This document shows, piece by piece, positions 7,221 to 16,376 of a stretch of 34,829 nt of DNA. This stretch comes from Bacillota bacterium (GTDB taxonomy: Bacteria; Bacillota; DTU065): contig JAQVYS010000013.1 in NCBI GenBank assembly GCA_028708605.1, positions 1,083-35,911 on the forward strand, in the 5' to 3' direction. The notes beneath the pieces were generated by a model. It did no database searches. It had not been told where the DNA came from and saw only the letters and a list, made by a program, of their open reading frames with translations. Each line of letters starts with the position of its first letter. Position 1 is the stretch's first letter. The position numbers were made by a program, and so were the translations under genes.

Positions 7221-9890
7221 TCAATTGGCATTTAGCCTAGCTAGTAGATCTCTTAGCTTTGCTTGTGCTTCACCGTATCTTTGCCAATCTGGTCCGCTTT
7301 GCAGAGCATCTTCGCTTTCAAGAAATGCTTCCCAAGCTCTCTTTGCTATTTCCGCATCATTATTCTCTGCAAAAATGCCTCTGTTATTAGTTTCTAAAGA
7401 AGTTTTTTGGGGAGCTTCTAGGTAGCTTTCCCCCTTTATCTTCTCTAAAGCCTCACTAAAGGTTCTGCCATAAATGATATTGTTCCCATCAGATAAGACT
7501 ACAAGTCTTAGCTCAGGAATTTGGCCTTGATTGGCCTGAAGATAGATAGGTTCAACATACAGGAGACTATCATTTAGAGGTAAGACTAATAGGTTGCCTC
7601 TTTGAACAGATGAGCCTTGCTGATCCCAAAGACTTAAAAGTTGGGAGATCTCAGGGTCTTGGTTGATCCTTGCTTCAATTTGCATCGGGCCATAGATAAT
7701 CCTGTCTTTAGGAAAGCGATAGAGTACAAGATCCCCATAGCTTTCCCCATCAGATCTACCTGCGAGCCAAGCTACCATGTTTTGTTTGCTTTTTGGAGTA
7801 AATGGAAGCATTAAAACAAATTCTGTTTGCTTTTGATCTGGAAATTGAACCATCGCATAATATGGCTCCATTTCTAATGTCTGTCCTTGGTAGACCTCCT
7901 TTGGAGCCTCCCAGATGTCTTCCTTGTTGAAGAAAACCTCTGGGTTTGTCATGTGATATGTCTCTAAAATTTTGGACTGAGCCAAAAACAGCTGCTCAGG
8001 ATAGCGGATGTGAGGTATAAACTCCTCAGGGAAGTCTGCTTTAGATTTAATTAATGTAGGAAATACTTTTTGGTATGCTCTGCCAAGAGGATCCGATTCG
8101 TCATACAGATAGATATCTACGTTACCTGTATAGGCGTCGACTATAATCTTAAAAGAGGCTCGCATATAATTTCCCAAACCATATATCGGTTGAGAATAAG
8201 GGAAGTGGTCTGTTAGTGTATAAGCATCCATCAACCAGTATATGCGACCATTGATAGAGATGGCATATGCATCTGGATCTAAGGTTAAAAATGGAGCAAG
8301 TCTTTGGACTCTATCTATAATATTACGGTGGTACATCACTCTAGAGTCATTATTGATATCTGAGCTCAAAATAATCTTTGTAGATCCAAACTTGAGAGAA
8401 AATAACAGTCTCTTAAAGAATCCACCGATCTCTATACCTCCCTCGCCACGATAGGAGGTGTAAACATTATCTTCACCACTTGGGTAGTTCATTTCTTTTT
8501 GGTCTGTATTAACAATTACATACTCATTAGTTTTTTCACCAAAGTAAATCTCTGGCCGTGTAATATCGATTGCACCTTTAGGAGGAATATCTTTAACCAA
8601 AAACTTTGGTATTCCCTGAGTAGTAACATTATGGATACTACTCATTACTAGGCCATAACCATGTGTGAAGATTAAATGCTTATTGACCCAGCTATTGGCT
8701 GTTCCGCTCAAACGACTCAAATCAAGCTCTCTTACGCTAACTGCAACCTGCTTAGTCTGGTCGTCAATTACGTAGCGATCGATGTCTATTTCGTCCATTT
8801 TATAGTAGTAGCGTAGCTCTTGTAGCTGGGCAAAAGACTTATCTAGAGCTCGCCAGTCCCAAAGTCTGACATTTTCTAACACTTCAGCATTATCGATCCA
8901 ATCATCAGAAGAAAAAGCTAGTGCCGGTTCAAACTGACTGGAAGTAACCTCATTTAAGTTGTAAGCAAACCGCGTAAATTTAATATTCTGTTCAATAAAT
9001 GGTCTTTCTTTAGTCAATTCATTAGGCGCTACAATGATGTTTTGTATTAAAACCGGTACAAACTGGCCAAGCACTCCAACTCCTATAAGAACAGCTAAAG
9101 ACAATAGACTTAGCTTGTATTTGTTGCGAAACACATCAATGACAAAGATGACAACTGCAACAAAAGAAAGGACCTGCATTATCCGATTGACTACAAGTCT
9201 GCCATAAATATCGCTATACCCAGCACCATAGATTACTCCAGTTGGAGAACGAAGAAGCTCGTAGTTTTTAATCTGCCAGCCTAAAATACCAAACCCAACT
9301 GCCAGCAAAATCAAAACTAACAGGTGGATGCGTGCTTTATCGTGAGTTACTAAATGACGATCGTAAAAGCGGAAACAACCTGTTACAAGATAAAAAATTA
9401 AAGCTGCAATTGCGGTTATAGCGGTCATACCTAAAAGAGTGTGGTAGACACTTTCAATTAAAGGTAATGTAAACACATAAAAAGACACGTCTAGATTAAA
9501 AATGGGGTCTTTTATGCCAAAAGGCGACCTTCCTAGAAATCTTGCTACATCCTTCCAGCTTAAAAAGAGGTTGCTGTTAAAAGCTATGGCAGCAAATAAA
9601 GAAATAATGACTATGATCCATTTACTCACTTTTATGGGCTCTTGCCCTTCTTCTACTCTAACAGCCTCCCACGTTTTCTGAGCGAACACCCAGTTTATGC
9701 TTAAAAAAGCATAGATAAACAAAAATGATACAAGCCCTGGAACAATTCTTAGTTTCAAAATTGTATAGAAGGAATCTAAATAACCTAAACTCTCATACCA
9801 GAGTATATCTGTGAAAAAATCAGCACCGATCACAAAAACCACAACAAAAACAACAAGAATTGCCAAAAGCCAAAGCCAAAGTTTACGCAT
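7221..9890 (-). CDS. UPF0182 (COG1615) large integral membrane protein
   Basis: The function of this family is unknown. The 889-residue protein starts with about seven membrane segments in the first 320 residues (for example 5-25, 46-66, 91-110, near 150-170, 187-205, 233-253 and 262-285), then continues as a large soluble, probably extracytoplasmic part. Family hallmarks are the FTDILWYESLGY segment near the N-terminus, PFGIKDPIFNLDVSFYVF, and, in the soluble part, GIPKFLVKDIPP, RPEIYFGE and YRGEGGIEIGG. The C-terminus is charged and ends in a short helical region rich in Ala, Glu and Gln. The ATG is seven bases after AAGGAG and 11 bases after hslO. Its place between hslO and murC suggests envelope work, but that is context only. 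Confidence 0.9.
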   Translation of the reverse strand: MRKLWLWLLAILVVFVVVFVIGADFFTDILWYESLGYLDSFYTILKLRIVPGLVSFLFIYAFLSINWVFAQKTWEAVRVEEGQEPIKVSKWIIVIISLFAAIAFNSNLFLSWKDVARFLGRSPFGIKDPIFNLDVSFYVFTLPLIESVYHTLLGMTAITAIAALIFYLVTGCFRFYDRHLVTHDKARIHLLVLILLAVGFGILGWQIKNYELLRSPTGVIYGAGYSDIYGRLVVNRIMQVLSFVAVVIFVIDVFRNKYKLSLLSLAVLIGVGVLGQFVPVLIQNIIVAPNELTKERPFIEQNIKFTRFAYNLNEVTSSQFEPALAFSSDDWIDNAEVLENVRLWDWRALDKSFAQLQELRYYYKMDEIDIDRYVIDDQTKQVAVSVRELDLSRLSGTANSWVNKHLIFTHGYGLVMSSIHNVTTQGIPKFLVKDIPPKGAIDITRPEIYFGEKTNEYVIVNTDQKEMNYPSGEDNVYTSYRGEGGIEIGGFFKRLLFSLKFGSTKIILSSDINNDSRVMYHRNIIDRVQRLAPFLTLDPDAYAISINGRIYWLMDAYTLTDHFPYSQPIYGLGNYMRASFKIIVDAYTGNVDIYLYDESDPLGRAYQKVFPTLIKSKADFPEEFIPHIRYPEQLFLAQSKILETYHMTNPEVFFNKEDIWEAPKEVYQGQTLEMEPYYAMVQFPDQKQTEFVLMLPFTPKSKQNMVAWLAGRSDGESYGDLVLYRFPKDRIIYGPMQIEARINQDPEISQLLSLWDQQGSSVQRGNLLVLPLNDSLLYVEPIYLQANQGQIPELRLVVLSDGNNIIYGRTFSEALEKIKGESYLEAPQKTSLETNNRGIFAENNDAEIAKRAWEAFLESEDALQSGPDWQRYGEAQAKLRDLLARLNAN

Positions 9891-9901
9891 ATGAACACTC
9901 C

Positions 9902-10765
9902 TTAGGCTTTTTTCAATAGTTCTTCTATCTCTTTGATACTAAAAAGATATTTTTCATTGCAAAACCGACACACCGTCTCAACTGGTTCGTGTTTTTTGAT
10001 TAAATCCGTAAGTTCATCTTTACCAAGGCTAATAAGGCCTCGGCTGAACCGATCTTTGGAACAATCGCAGTCAAACGTAAGAGGTCTTTCTTCTAATTTA
10101 TTCCAATGAGGAAAAAGATCGTTAAGCAACGACTCTGGCGTTTCTCCGGTGTCAAATCTGTGACTTATTGAACCTAAATTCATTAGTTTTTCTTCTAATT
10201 TTACAATATCCTCTTCGCTCACACCTGGAAAAACCTGTACTAAGATTCCAGCTGCAGAACGTACAAAACCGCTCCCATCTACTAAAACACCTAACCCCAC
10301 AGCTGAAGGTACCTGTTCTGATATTTGCAGATAGTAAGCTAGATCGTCTCCAATTTCACCTGTCTGAATTGGAACAGAACCAGTATAAGGCTCATAATTA
10401 TCGCGTTCTCTTACTACATAGAGCATACCTTTGCCAACAGCCTTGCCAACATCAAGTTTACCTTGGCTACTAAGATCAAGTTCAACGTGTGGGTATTCAC
10501 AGTATCCCTTAACACTGACGTTTCTATCTGCAACTGCTAAAATCGGCGAGATTGGTCCATCACCCCGAAACTGTAGCAGAATTCTTTCTTGTTTAGACTT
10601 AAAAGAACTTGCAAGAAGCCCTGCCCCAAGCAGTACACGACCGACTGCTGCAGTAGCTGTATGTGAAAGATTGTGTCTTTGTCTTGCCACTTCAACAGTA
10701 TCCTTGCCTGTGATAGCTACAATTCGAAATTTTGCATCAGCTATTCCTGTTACCAAATGATCCAT
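9902..10765 (-). CDS. hslO: Redox-regulated holdase chaperone Hsp33
   Basis: Cytosolic chaperone switched on by oxidative unfolding. The 287-residue length is normal. The N-terminal substrate-binding domain carries RILLQFRGDGPISPI and the YTGSVPIQTGEIGDDLAYYL segment typical of the family. The C-terminal zinc redox switch has all four cysteines: CDC (C233, C235) and CRFC (C266, C269), the normal CxC...CxxC arrangement. The ATG lies four bases after the rodZ stop with GGTGA upstream, so the two are probably translated together. Confidence 0.95.
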   Translation of the reverse strand: MDHLVTGIADAKFRIVAITGKDTVEVARQRHNLSHTATAAVGRVLLGAGLLASSFKSKQERILLQFRGDGPISPILAVADRNVSVKGYCEYPHVELDLSSQGKLDVGKAVGKGMLYVVRERDNYEPYTGSVPIQTGEIGDDLAYYLQISEQVPSAVGLGVLVDGSGFVRSAAGILVQVFPGVSEEDIVKLEEKLMNLGSISHRFDTGETPESLLNDLFPHWNKLEERPLTFDCDCSKDRFSRGLISLGKDELTDLIKKHEPVETVCRFCNEKYLFSIKEIEELLKKA

Positions 10766-10769
10766 TATG

Positions 10770-11660
10770 TCACCATCGTTTCACAATATTTATAGCTCCT
10801 GAATTATCTACAATTAACTCGCGGACGTCATTTTGTAAATCCGTCATTTGTCCATTAATTACTAGAGTAATAACATCAGGTTTACCAAGGGCAATTACTA
10901 AAGGACCACTTCTAGAAACAGTGACCGCTTGCCCATTTTGTAAAATCCCACTTCGAATAAGGGAGTTATTCTCATCGCGTATCTCGTACCAACATTCGCC
11001 ACTAGATCTTAAAGACACATCAAGTAAGACTATTATATCCTCCATTTGAGTATCTGGAGTGTCTTCTATTTCGTCTGAGAGATCTCCATCTAGAACACCA
11101 ACTGAATCTTCATCTTCTTCTAAATCCTCTTCAACTGGAGTTTCTGTTTTAGCTTCAGTAGTATTATTAGCCAAACTCTGAGAATCAACTTGAGGTTCTG
11201 TGTCAAAAGTAGTGCTAGGATCTCCAACACTTTCGTCAAAGTACCCGATGTAATCTAAGATGAAAATAGCCCCTATCAGAAGTAAAACAATGACCAATAA
11301 AACAAGAATTACCCGCCTATTTAAATGCTTTTTCGGAGCCTCTCCTTTAGAAGCTACAGTGCTTTGCAAAGTTCCATCCCATTTTTTGCCTGAAGGCAAA
11401 GCAACTCCTTCGCCTTCAGCTTCAACTTTCTCTACTAGGATGCGATATTTTTCCATGACAACATCCTCTGGTAGACCAATAACTTTAGCATAAGCTCTGA
11501 TATAGGTACGAGAGTAAAACTCACCTGGGAGTCTGCTTAACTCGCCTTCTTCGATCGCTTCTAAATAATCTAACCGGATTTTAGTTTCTAGGGATATCTC
11601 ATCGAGTGAAATATTCCTAGATTCTCGTTCAGTCTTTAAATACTCCCCAAACTCTCGCAT
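10770..11660 (-). CDS. rodZ: RodZ-like cytoskeletal adaptor (Xre-type HTH plus DUF4115)
   Basis: Bitopic membrane protein that in rods links MreB to the wall-elongation machinery. The cytoplasmic part (1-70) is a RodZ-type HTH: REFGEYLKTERESRNISLDE, TKIRLDYLEAIEEGE and LPGEFYSRTYIRAYAKVIGL. A basic KKHLNRR patch precedes one membrane segment (116-138). Next comes a strongly acidic, Thr- and Ser-rich linker (142-208) and a DUF4115 beta domain (212-296, CWYEIRDENNSLIRSGIL). No MreB gene is in the window. It sits directly between ftsK and hslO with short gaps, as part of one transcription unit. Confidence 0.85.
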   Translation of the reverse strand: MREFGEYLKTERESRNISLDEISLETKIRLDYLEAIEEGELSRLPGEFYSRTYIRAYAKVIGLPEDVVMEKYRILVEKVEAEGEGVALPSGKKWDGTLQSTVASKGEAPKKHLNRRVILVLLVIVLLLIGAIFILDYIGYFDESVGDPSTTFDTEPQVDSQSLANNTTEAKTETPVEEDLEEDEDSVGVLDGDLSDEIEDTPDTQMEDIIVLLDVSLRSSGECWYEIRDENNSLIRSGILQNGQAVTVSRSGPLVIALGKPDVITLVINGQMTDLQNDVRELIVDNSGAINIVKRW

Positions 11661-11672
11661 TATAACTCCCCC

Positions 11673-13844
11673 CTACAAATTGCTTAGTTTATCATGAAGT
11701 TCTGACTCACTGACTAATATATCTCTCGGTTTACTTCCCTGATGAGGTCCTACAATACCTAAGCTTTCCATAATGTCAATTAATCTAGCCGCTCTAGTAT
11801 AGCCAATACGAAGATGCCTTTGCAAAAATGAAGCTGAGGCTCTATCGTTTTCTACAACTATTTGAGCTGCTTGTGGTAAAAGTTCATCTCGGGCTTCTAC
11901 ACTTGCATTTTGGGCCTGCTCTGCAACTTTCATGTCGATATAATCTGGATCTCCTTGTGCTTTCCAGCACTCCACAAGCAATTCCACTTCTTTGTCAGAT
12001 ACATAAGCACCTTGAAGACGAACTGGTTTTGCCAGACCTATCGGATAAAACAGCATATCTCCCTTGCCTAGAAGCCTTTCAGCTCCTCTAGTATCTAGAA
12101 TAATGCTAGAGTCTGTTCCTGACGACACAGCAAAAGCTATCCGAGAAGGGATGTTTGCTTTAATAAGACCAGTAACAACATCGGTAGATGGTCTCTGTGT
12201 AGCTACGATAAGATGCATTCCTGCAGCCCTAGCCTTCTGAGCCAACCTGCAGATAGCTTCCTCGACTTCAGCAGAGGCTACCATCATTAGATCTGCAAGT
12301 TCATCGATAATAATAACGATACGAGGTAGAACTTCCTTACCTTCTTTTTTAGCTTTTTCGTTATAACCCTTTAGGTCTCTAACCCTAACCTCCTCAAAGG
12401 CCACATAACGTTCTTCCATCTCCATAACTGCCCAGCGTAGCGCTTTTGCAGCTTCTCTAGGGTCTGTGACCACTGGAGTAAGTAAATGAGGAATTCCTTC
12501 ATACAATGCAAGCTCAACGCGTTTAGGGTCAATTAATAGGAGTCTTAACTCTTCAGGAGACGCTTTGATTAAAAGGCTTGCTAGCATTGCGTTTATACAG
12601 ACACTCTTTCCAGAGCCTGTGGCTCCTGCCACAAGGAGATGAATCAATTTATTTAAGTCAGAGATAACGCTTGCTCCACCAATGTCTTTACCAAAACCAA
12701 TTGTCAAAGGAGAAGCGCTATTTAAAAACGACGGATTATCCAATACTTCCTTTAAATAAACAGTCCCTGGAGTTTCGTTTGGAACTTCTATTCCTACAGC
12801 TCGTTTGCCAGGAATAGGCGCTTCAATACGCACGCTTCTTGCTGCTAGAGCTAAGGCTATATCGTCTGCCAAATTTTCAATCTGCTTGACCTTTACTCCT
12901 GCTCCTGGAATAACCTCGTAGCGGGTAAGAGTAGGACCACAGATGTATCCAGAGATTGTGGTTTCTACATTAAAGCTCCTTAAAGTTTTTTCTAATAGGT
13001 CAGAACGGTCTTCCTGAGTCTGATCTTCATCTCTTATTGGATCTAAGAGAATATCTATAGTTGGACGACCCTTTGGACACCTAGATGCAATGTCGTTTTC
13101 GTTTTCTGCTTTTTTTAGAGTATGTGTATTAGGGATATCCTCTAACTCTTCTTCTTTTACTTCCTGTTTTTTAGTTCTCTTTCTAAATATTTTCTTTTTT
13201 TTATCGAATTTAGCAGCCTTTTCCTTAGGTTTTATAGGCTCAGCTTTTTTCTCGTACTCTTTTTCGCTATTCTTCTTTTTTCTACTAAACAAAAATCCAA
13301 TAAATTGTTTCAACTTATCCAAAAGCGGTCTTCTGCCAATACCAAGTAGAGCAACTGTCATGATTAAAATTAAAATAATCAATGTACCAATTTTCCCGGC
13401 AGCCCACCAGATAAGACCAGTAATTATAGCACCTATATATCCACCGCCAGAACCTAACCTTGCATATTCAAAAAACTCTGCCCAAGGCACAGCCCCACGG
13501 ACACTTTCTATAGGCAAAAGCCAGTGCCATAATCCAAGAACACCAATATATAAAACTAACACTGATTCGGTTCTCCCTCGTGGCTGTTTCCAAAAAGACT
13601 TAAAGATCACTGCCAAAGATCCAAAGACTAAAATAAGGGGGAAAAAACCTGCTAGAGAACCAAATGTTAGCCTCAATGTTTTGTTAATTAAGATACTAAA
13701 CTTACCATCCGGTGGAAAATAAAGATTCCACCAAATAAGGATAGCGAGGGCTATTATTACAACGCTTCCGACTTCCTTTTTTATACCATCAAAAATGCCT
13801 GGTTTTTTTTCGGGTTTGCTTCTTTTTTGACGTGCAACTGCCAT
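11673..13844 (-). CDS. ftsK: DNA translocase FtsK/SpoIIIE
   Basis: Septal membrane ATPase that pumps chromosome DNA through the closing septum; in spore formers the SpoIIIE type moves the chromosome into the forespore. In the 723-residue protein about four membrane segments (25-45, 60-82, 97-112, 137-170) precede a Lys/Glu-rich linker (185-250). The motor has Walker A GATGSGKS (407-414) and Walker B RIVIIIDELADLM (about 506-518), with ATQRPSTDVVTG after it. The last 65 residues form the gamma winged helix (ASFLQRHLRIGYTRAARLID). The ATG has GGGAGG nine bases upstream. It is the first gene of the chain ending in murC, behind the Na/Pi transporter terminator. Only one such gene is in the window, so FtsK and SpoIIIE cannot be told apart. 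Confidence 0.95.
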   Translation of the reverse strand: MAVARQKRSKPEKKPGIFDGIKKEVGSVVIIALAILIWWNLYFPPDGKFSILINKTLRLTFGSLAGFFPLILVFGSLAVIFKSFWKQPRGRTESVLVLYIGVLGLWHWLLPIESVRGAVPWAEFFEYARLGSGGGYIGAIITGLIWWAAGKIGTLIILILIMTVALLGIGRRPLLDKLKQFIGFLFSRKKKNSEKEYEKKAEPIKPKEKAAKFDKKKKIFRKRTKKQEVKEEELEDIPNTHTLKKAENENDIASRCPKGRPTIDILLDPIRDEDQTQEDRSDLLEKTLRSFNVETTISGYICGPTLTRYEVIPGAGVKVKQIENLADDIALALAARSVRIEAPIPGKRAVGIEVPNETPGTVYLKEVLDNPSFLNSASPLTIGFGKDIGGASVISDLNKLIHLLVAGATGSGKSVCINAMLASLLIKASPEELRLLLIDPKRVELALYEGIPHLLTPVVTDPREAAKALRWAVMEMEERYVAFEEVRVRDLKGYNEKAKKEGKEVLPRIVIIIDELADLMMVASAEVEEAICRLAQKARAAGMHLIVATQRPSTDVVTGLIKANIPSRIAFAVSSGTDSSIILDTRGAERLLGKGDMLFYPIGLAKPVRLQGAYVSDKEVELLVECWKAQGDPDYIDMKVAEQAQNASVEARDELLPQAAQIVVENDRASASFLQRHLRIGYTRAARLIDIMESLGIVGPHQGSKPRDILVSESELHDKLSNL

Positions 13845-13920
13845 TTATCTTCGCCTCCCAATCCTTGTCCCATCTTTTATTATTTCTCCACTTATTTACA
13901 GTAGTCCTTTCAATTCTATA

Positions 13921-13952
13921 TAAAAGAAATAACGGGACCTATGCCCCGTTAT
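13921..13952 (-). terminator. Rho-independent terminator of the Na/Pi transporter gene
   Basis: On the minus strand an eight-base-pair stem (ATAACGGG / CCCGTTAT, loop of eight) is followed by TTCTTTTATAT. The stem contains the transporter's TAA stop codon. It separates the transporter from the ftsK unit. Confidence 0.75.
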
Positions 13953-15589
13953 AAGTCGATTCGACCAATCTTTATCTCTTCATCTAAAACTGGCTCAACA
14001 ATGTTTACTGAATGGTCACCAATTCGTTCAAGATTTCTTAAAACTTCAACAAAAACTATACCGGTAAATGGTGAGCATTCGCCACAGTTAATTCTCTTTA
14101 AGTGTGCCCTTCGAAGTGTCGTTTCTAAGGTATCAATTTCGTTTTCAAACTGCATCACTTCGCGAGCTAGTACACGGTCGTCTTTGCGCAGAGCTTCTAC
14201 AGAACGATCAAACTGTGATTGGACTTTGTTATAGAAGTTTAAAAGTCCATCTCTAGCATCATCTGAGAAGTTTACATTTTCTTCCATTACGTTTTCTGAG
14301 TAACGAGCTAAGTTGGTACAGTGATCTGCAACCCTCTCAACATCACTTACGATATTCATAAGTCCTGCCATTTTAGCAGATTGTTGTTTCGTTAAGGAAG
14401 CCCGTGAAAGAATCGCTGAGAGGTAGCTGATCAGTTCCTTTTGGATATGATCGACTACATCCTCTTTAGCTAAAGTATCTTCGATAGCTTTTTTGCTGTG
14501 TTCAAAAAAGGCCAATTTCGAGTCTTCAATCATCTCTGATGCAATTTTCGCCATTCTCAGGAGTTCCCTAGAGGCTAAAGATAAAGCTACTGACGGAGTA
14601 GTTAGCATTCGCTTATCAAGATATTCTGGTGCCTTTTGTGGCAGCACACTGTCATGTCCTGGCACAAGATGATTAACCATTTTTTCCATTACAGGAACAA
14701 AACCAATCCATAGGAGTGTATTAAGGACATTAAAAGCGGTGTGAGCATTAGCAATTAAGTGAGCAAAATCATCTTTGGTACTAACAAAAAACACTAATCT
14801 AGTAAACCAAGGAAGTAATATCATCGCTAAAACCGATCCGACAACATTAAAAAGCAGATGAGCTGCTGAAGCTTTCTTAGCAGTTCTAGTTGAACCAATA
14901 GAGGCCAATATGGCAGTTATACATGTTCCAATATTAGCACCCAAAATCAGTGGAAGTCCAGCACCAAAACTTAGCAAACCTTGACTTCCTAAAGCTATGA
15001 CCAATCCTGTAGTAGCTGAAGAAGATTGAATAAGCATAGTTACTACAATACCAAGAAACAGTCCTTTGATTGGAGAAGCATCTATAGATATAAACAATTC
15101 CGCTAGCTTTGGGTTCTGCTTCAAAACACTTAAAGCAGTTGACATAACTTCGATTCCTAAAAATAAAAGTCCAAAACCTAAAATGGTTTGTCCAATATAT
15201 CTATATGTCTTATTTTTGGCTAACATTATAGAGAGAAAACCTAAACCTATAGCAGGTAAAGCCCACTCACCAAGATCAATCGCAATAAGCCAAGCAGTTA
15301 TTGTTGTACCAATATTTGCACCCATGATAACTCCAATCGCTTGCTTTAGAGTCATCAGTCCCGCATTGACAAAGCTTACCACCATAACTGTAGTAGCAGA
15401 GCTTGATTGGATAATAGCCGATACCCCAGCTCCTACTAATATTGCCGAAAAAGTATTACCGGTTAAAATCTCTAAAATGCCGCGCAGTCTATCACCAGCG
15501 GCCTTTTGCAGACCTTCTCCCATCAAGGACATACCGTATAGAAAAAGACCTAGGCCACCTAAAAGACCAAAAATTATTGTTTTTGCCAC
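13949..15589 (-). CDS. Na/Pi cotransporter II family protein fused to a PhoU-like domain
   Basis: Membrane transporter of the NptA/YjbB family, expected to move phosphate with sodium. The 546-residue protein has two inverted repeats, each with the family motif: QSSSATT at 61-67 and 188-194, each followed by GANIGT (90-95 and 217-222). About eight to nine membrane segments occupy residues 1-310. From about 340 to 530 the protein is a helical PhoU-like domain with MNIVSDVERVADHC and VEVLRNLERIGDHSVNI, the paired (D/E)xxRxxDH repeats that bind metal. The GTG start is the only reasonable one because an in-frame TAA lies six bases upstream. Its Shine-Dalgarno sequence is unusually far away, with a hairpin between. 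It has its own promoter and terminator, so it is monocistronic. Confidence 0.9.
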   Translation of the reverse strand: MAKTIIFGLLGGLGLFLYGMSLMGEGLQKAAGDRLRGILEILTGNTFSAILVGAGVSAIIQSSSATTVMVVSFVNAGLMTLKQAIGVIMGANIGTTITAWLIAIDLGEWALPAIGLGFLSIMLAKNKTYRYIGQTILGFGLLFLGIEVMSTALSVLKQNPKLAELFISIDASPIKGLFLGIVVTMLIQSSSATTGLVIALGSQGLLSFGAGLPLILGANIGTCITAILASIGSTRTAKKASAAHLLFNVVGSVLAMILLPWFTRLVFFVSTKDDFAHLIANAHTAFNVLNTLLWIGFVPVMEKMVNHLVPGHDSVLPQKAPEYLDKRMLTTPSVALSLASRELLRMAKIASEMIEDSKLAFFEHSKKAIEDTLAKEDVVDHIQKELISYLSAILSRASLTKQQSAKMAGLMNIVSDVERVADHCTNLARYSENVMEENVNFSDDARDGLLNFYNKVQSQFDRSVEALRKDDRVLAREVMQFENEIDTLETTLRRAHLKRINCGECSPFTGIVFVEVLRNLERIGDHSVNIVEPVLDEEIKIGRIDL

Positions 15590-15623
15590 TAGTTAACTGG
15601 CTAAATAGCCAGAGTCACCTCCT
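15590..15623 (-). promoter_or_regulatory. Distant Shine-Dalgarno with a hairpin before the transporter GTG
   Basis: On the minus strand AGGAGG (15618-15623) is followed by TGACT, a perfect 16-base hairpin (15597-15612, CTGGCT, loop ATTT, AGCCAG), TTAACTA and then the GTG. The site-to-start distance is 28 bases. Removing the hairpin leaves 12. No in-frame start lies closer to the site. Confidence 0.6.
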
Positions 15624-15636
15624 GTAAAGCCCAGTA

Positions 15637-15654
15637 TAGTTAAATAAATAACTA
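15637..15654. repeat. Short inverted repeat in the transporter leader
   Basis: TAGTTA and TAACTA face each other across six bases. The repeat lies just downstream of the predicted -10 box and covers the expected transcription start, a usual place for a repressor site. No matching second copy was seen in the window. Confidence 0.35.
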
Positions 15655-15655
15655 A

Positions 15656-15684
15656 TTAATATGGTTTCGAGTAATGAGAGTCAA
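15656..15684 (-). promoter_or_regulatory. SigA-type promoter of the Na/Pi transporter
   Basis: On the minus strand TTGACT (15679-15684) and TATTAA (15656-15661) are separated by exactly 17 bases. Transcription would begin near 15649. The -35 box overlaps the end of pgeF, so the transporter can be expressed independently of the ylmC-pgeF pair. Confidence 0.6.
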
Positions 15685-16376
15685 ATCCTTCTACCAACTA
15701 TGCTCACTTGTCTAAAAGATGTCTTGTCTCTCCGATAAGAGTGATACTCTCTAGAACAGATTGTGCATTGACTACTTTGATAAAGGTTAGAGACAACACC
15801 ATCTAATATTAACTGATGAAACCTAATTAAATCAAGAAAAATTCTCTCATTACTCTTATAAAAAACCTGCGGAGCTTCTCTTGGCCAACTAGCCAGAAAT
15901 TTATTATACAGATCGATCTGAACTTCGTAACAACAAGACCTCGCACAAGGACCTATTGCAGCTACAATCTCTTTGGCGCCATCTTTTTTAAGAAGTTCTA
16001 CAGCTTTAAGAGCAATCCCCTCTAAAGATCCTTTCCAGCCTGCATGGACAACTGCAACTTGATTCCCAGACATATCCGCAAAAATAATTGGCAAACAGTC
16101 CGCTGTAAAAACGCTACCTAAAAGGTTGTTCTCTAAAATCAAGCCATCACCGTCACCTTGATTTCCTCTTGTCTTTGCATAGACAATCTTGCTTCCGTGA
16201 TCCTGGTTTAAATAAGATAGACCCCGCCCTGTTTGCTCTTCAAGCTTCTTAATAAAAGATTTTTCTCTAGCATGGCCTATAAAGCTAGTGCTAAATAAGT
16301 TGAATGCTGGAAAATTAACAAAAGTTCCAAATGGGAAGCCAGAGATTAGTTTTAGTTGATAATAGATCTTGTCCAT
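15681..16376 (-). CDS. pgeF: Peptidoglycan editing factor PgeF (YlmD, multicopper polyphenol oxidase fold)
   Basis: Cytosolic enzyme of the DUF152/YfiH family; E. coli PgeF removes L-Ser wrongly built into the stem peptide in place of L-Ala. The 231-residue protein shows LNQDHGSKIV, FTADCLPIIFAD, VAVVHAGWKGSLEGI and IGPCARSCCYEV, which give the Cys and His residues of the active site. The C-terminus contains CTICSREYHSYRRD, the usual ending. The ATG at 16376 is 48 bases after ylmC. The strongest Shine-Dalgarno (AGGAGG) is 28 bases upstream behind a small hairpin, while a weaker GGGG is nearer. ylmC-pgeF next to sigE-sigG is a common Firmicutes layout. Confidence 0.9.
   Translation of the reverse strand: MDKIYYQLKLISGFPFGTFVNFPAFNLFSTSFIGHAREKSFIKKLEEQTGRGLSYLNQDHGSKIVYAKTRGNQGDGDGLILENNLLGSVFTADCLPIIFADMSGNQVAVVHAGWKGSLEGIALKAVELLKKDGAKEIVAAIGPCARSCCYEVQIDLYNKFLASWPREAPQVFYKSNERIFLDLIRFHQLILDGVVSNLYQSSQCTICSREYHSYRRDKTSFRQVSIVGRRI

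Noticed and set aside
13090-13722. 210-codon plus-strand ORF opposite ftsK
   Set aside because: It is the mirror of the Lys/Glu-rich linker and membrane part of ftsK; its product is Phe/Ser/Leu-rich low complexity with no motif or ribosome-binding site.
15066-15596. 176-codon plus-strand ORF opposite the Na/Pi transporter
   Set aside because: The transporter frame has clear duplicated QSSSATT and GANIGT motifs; the antisense frame has none and its product is a Pro/Ile/Lys-rich shadow.
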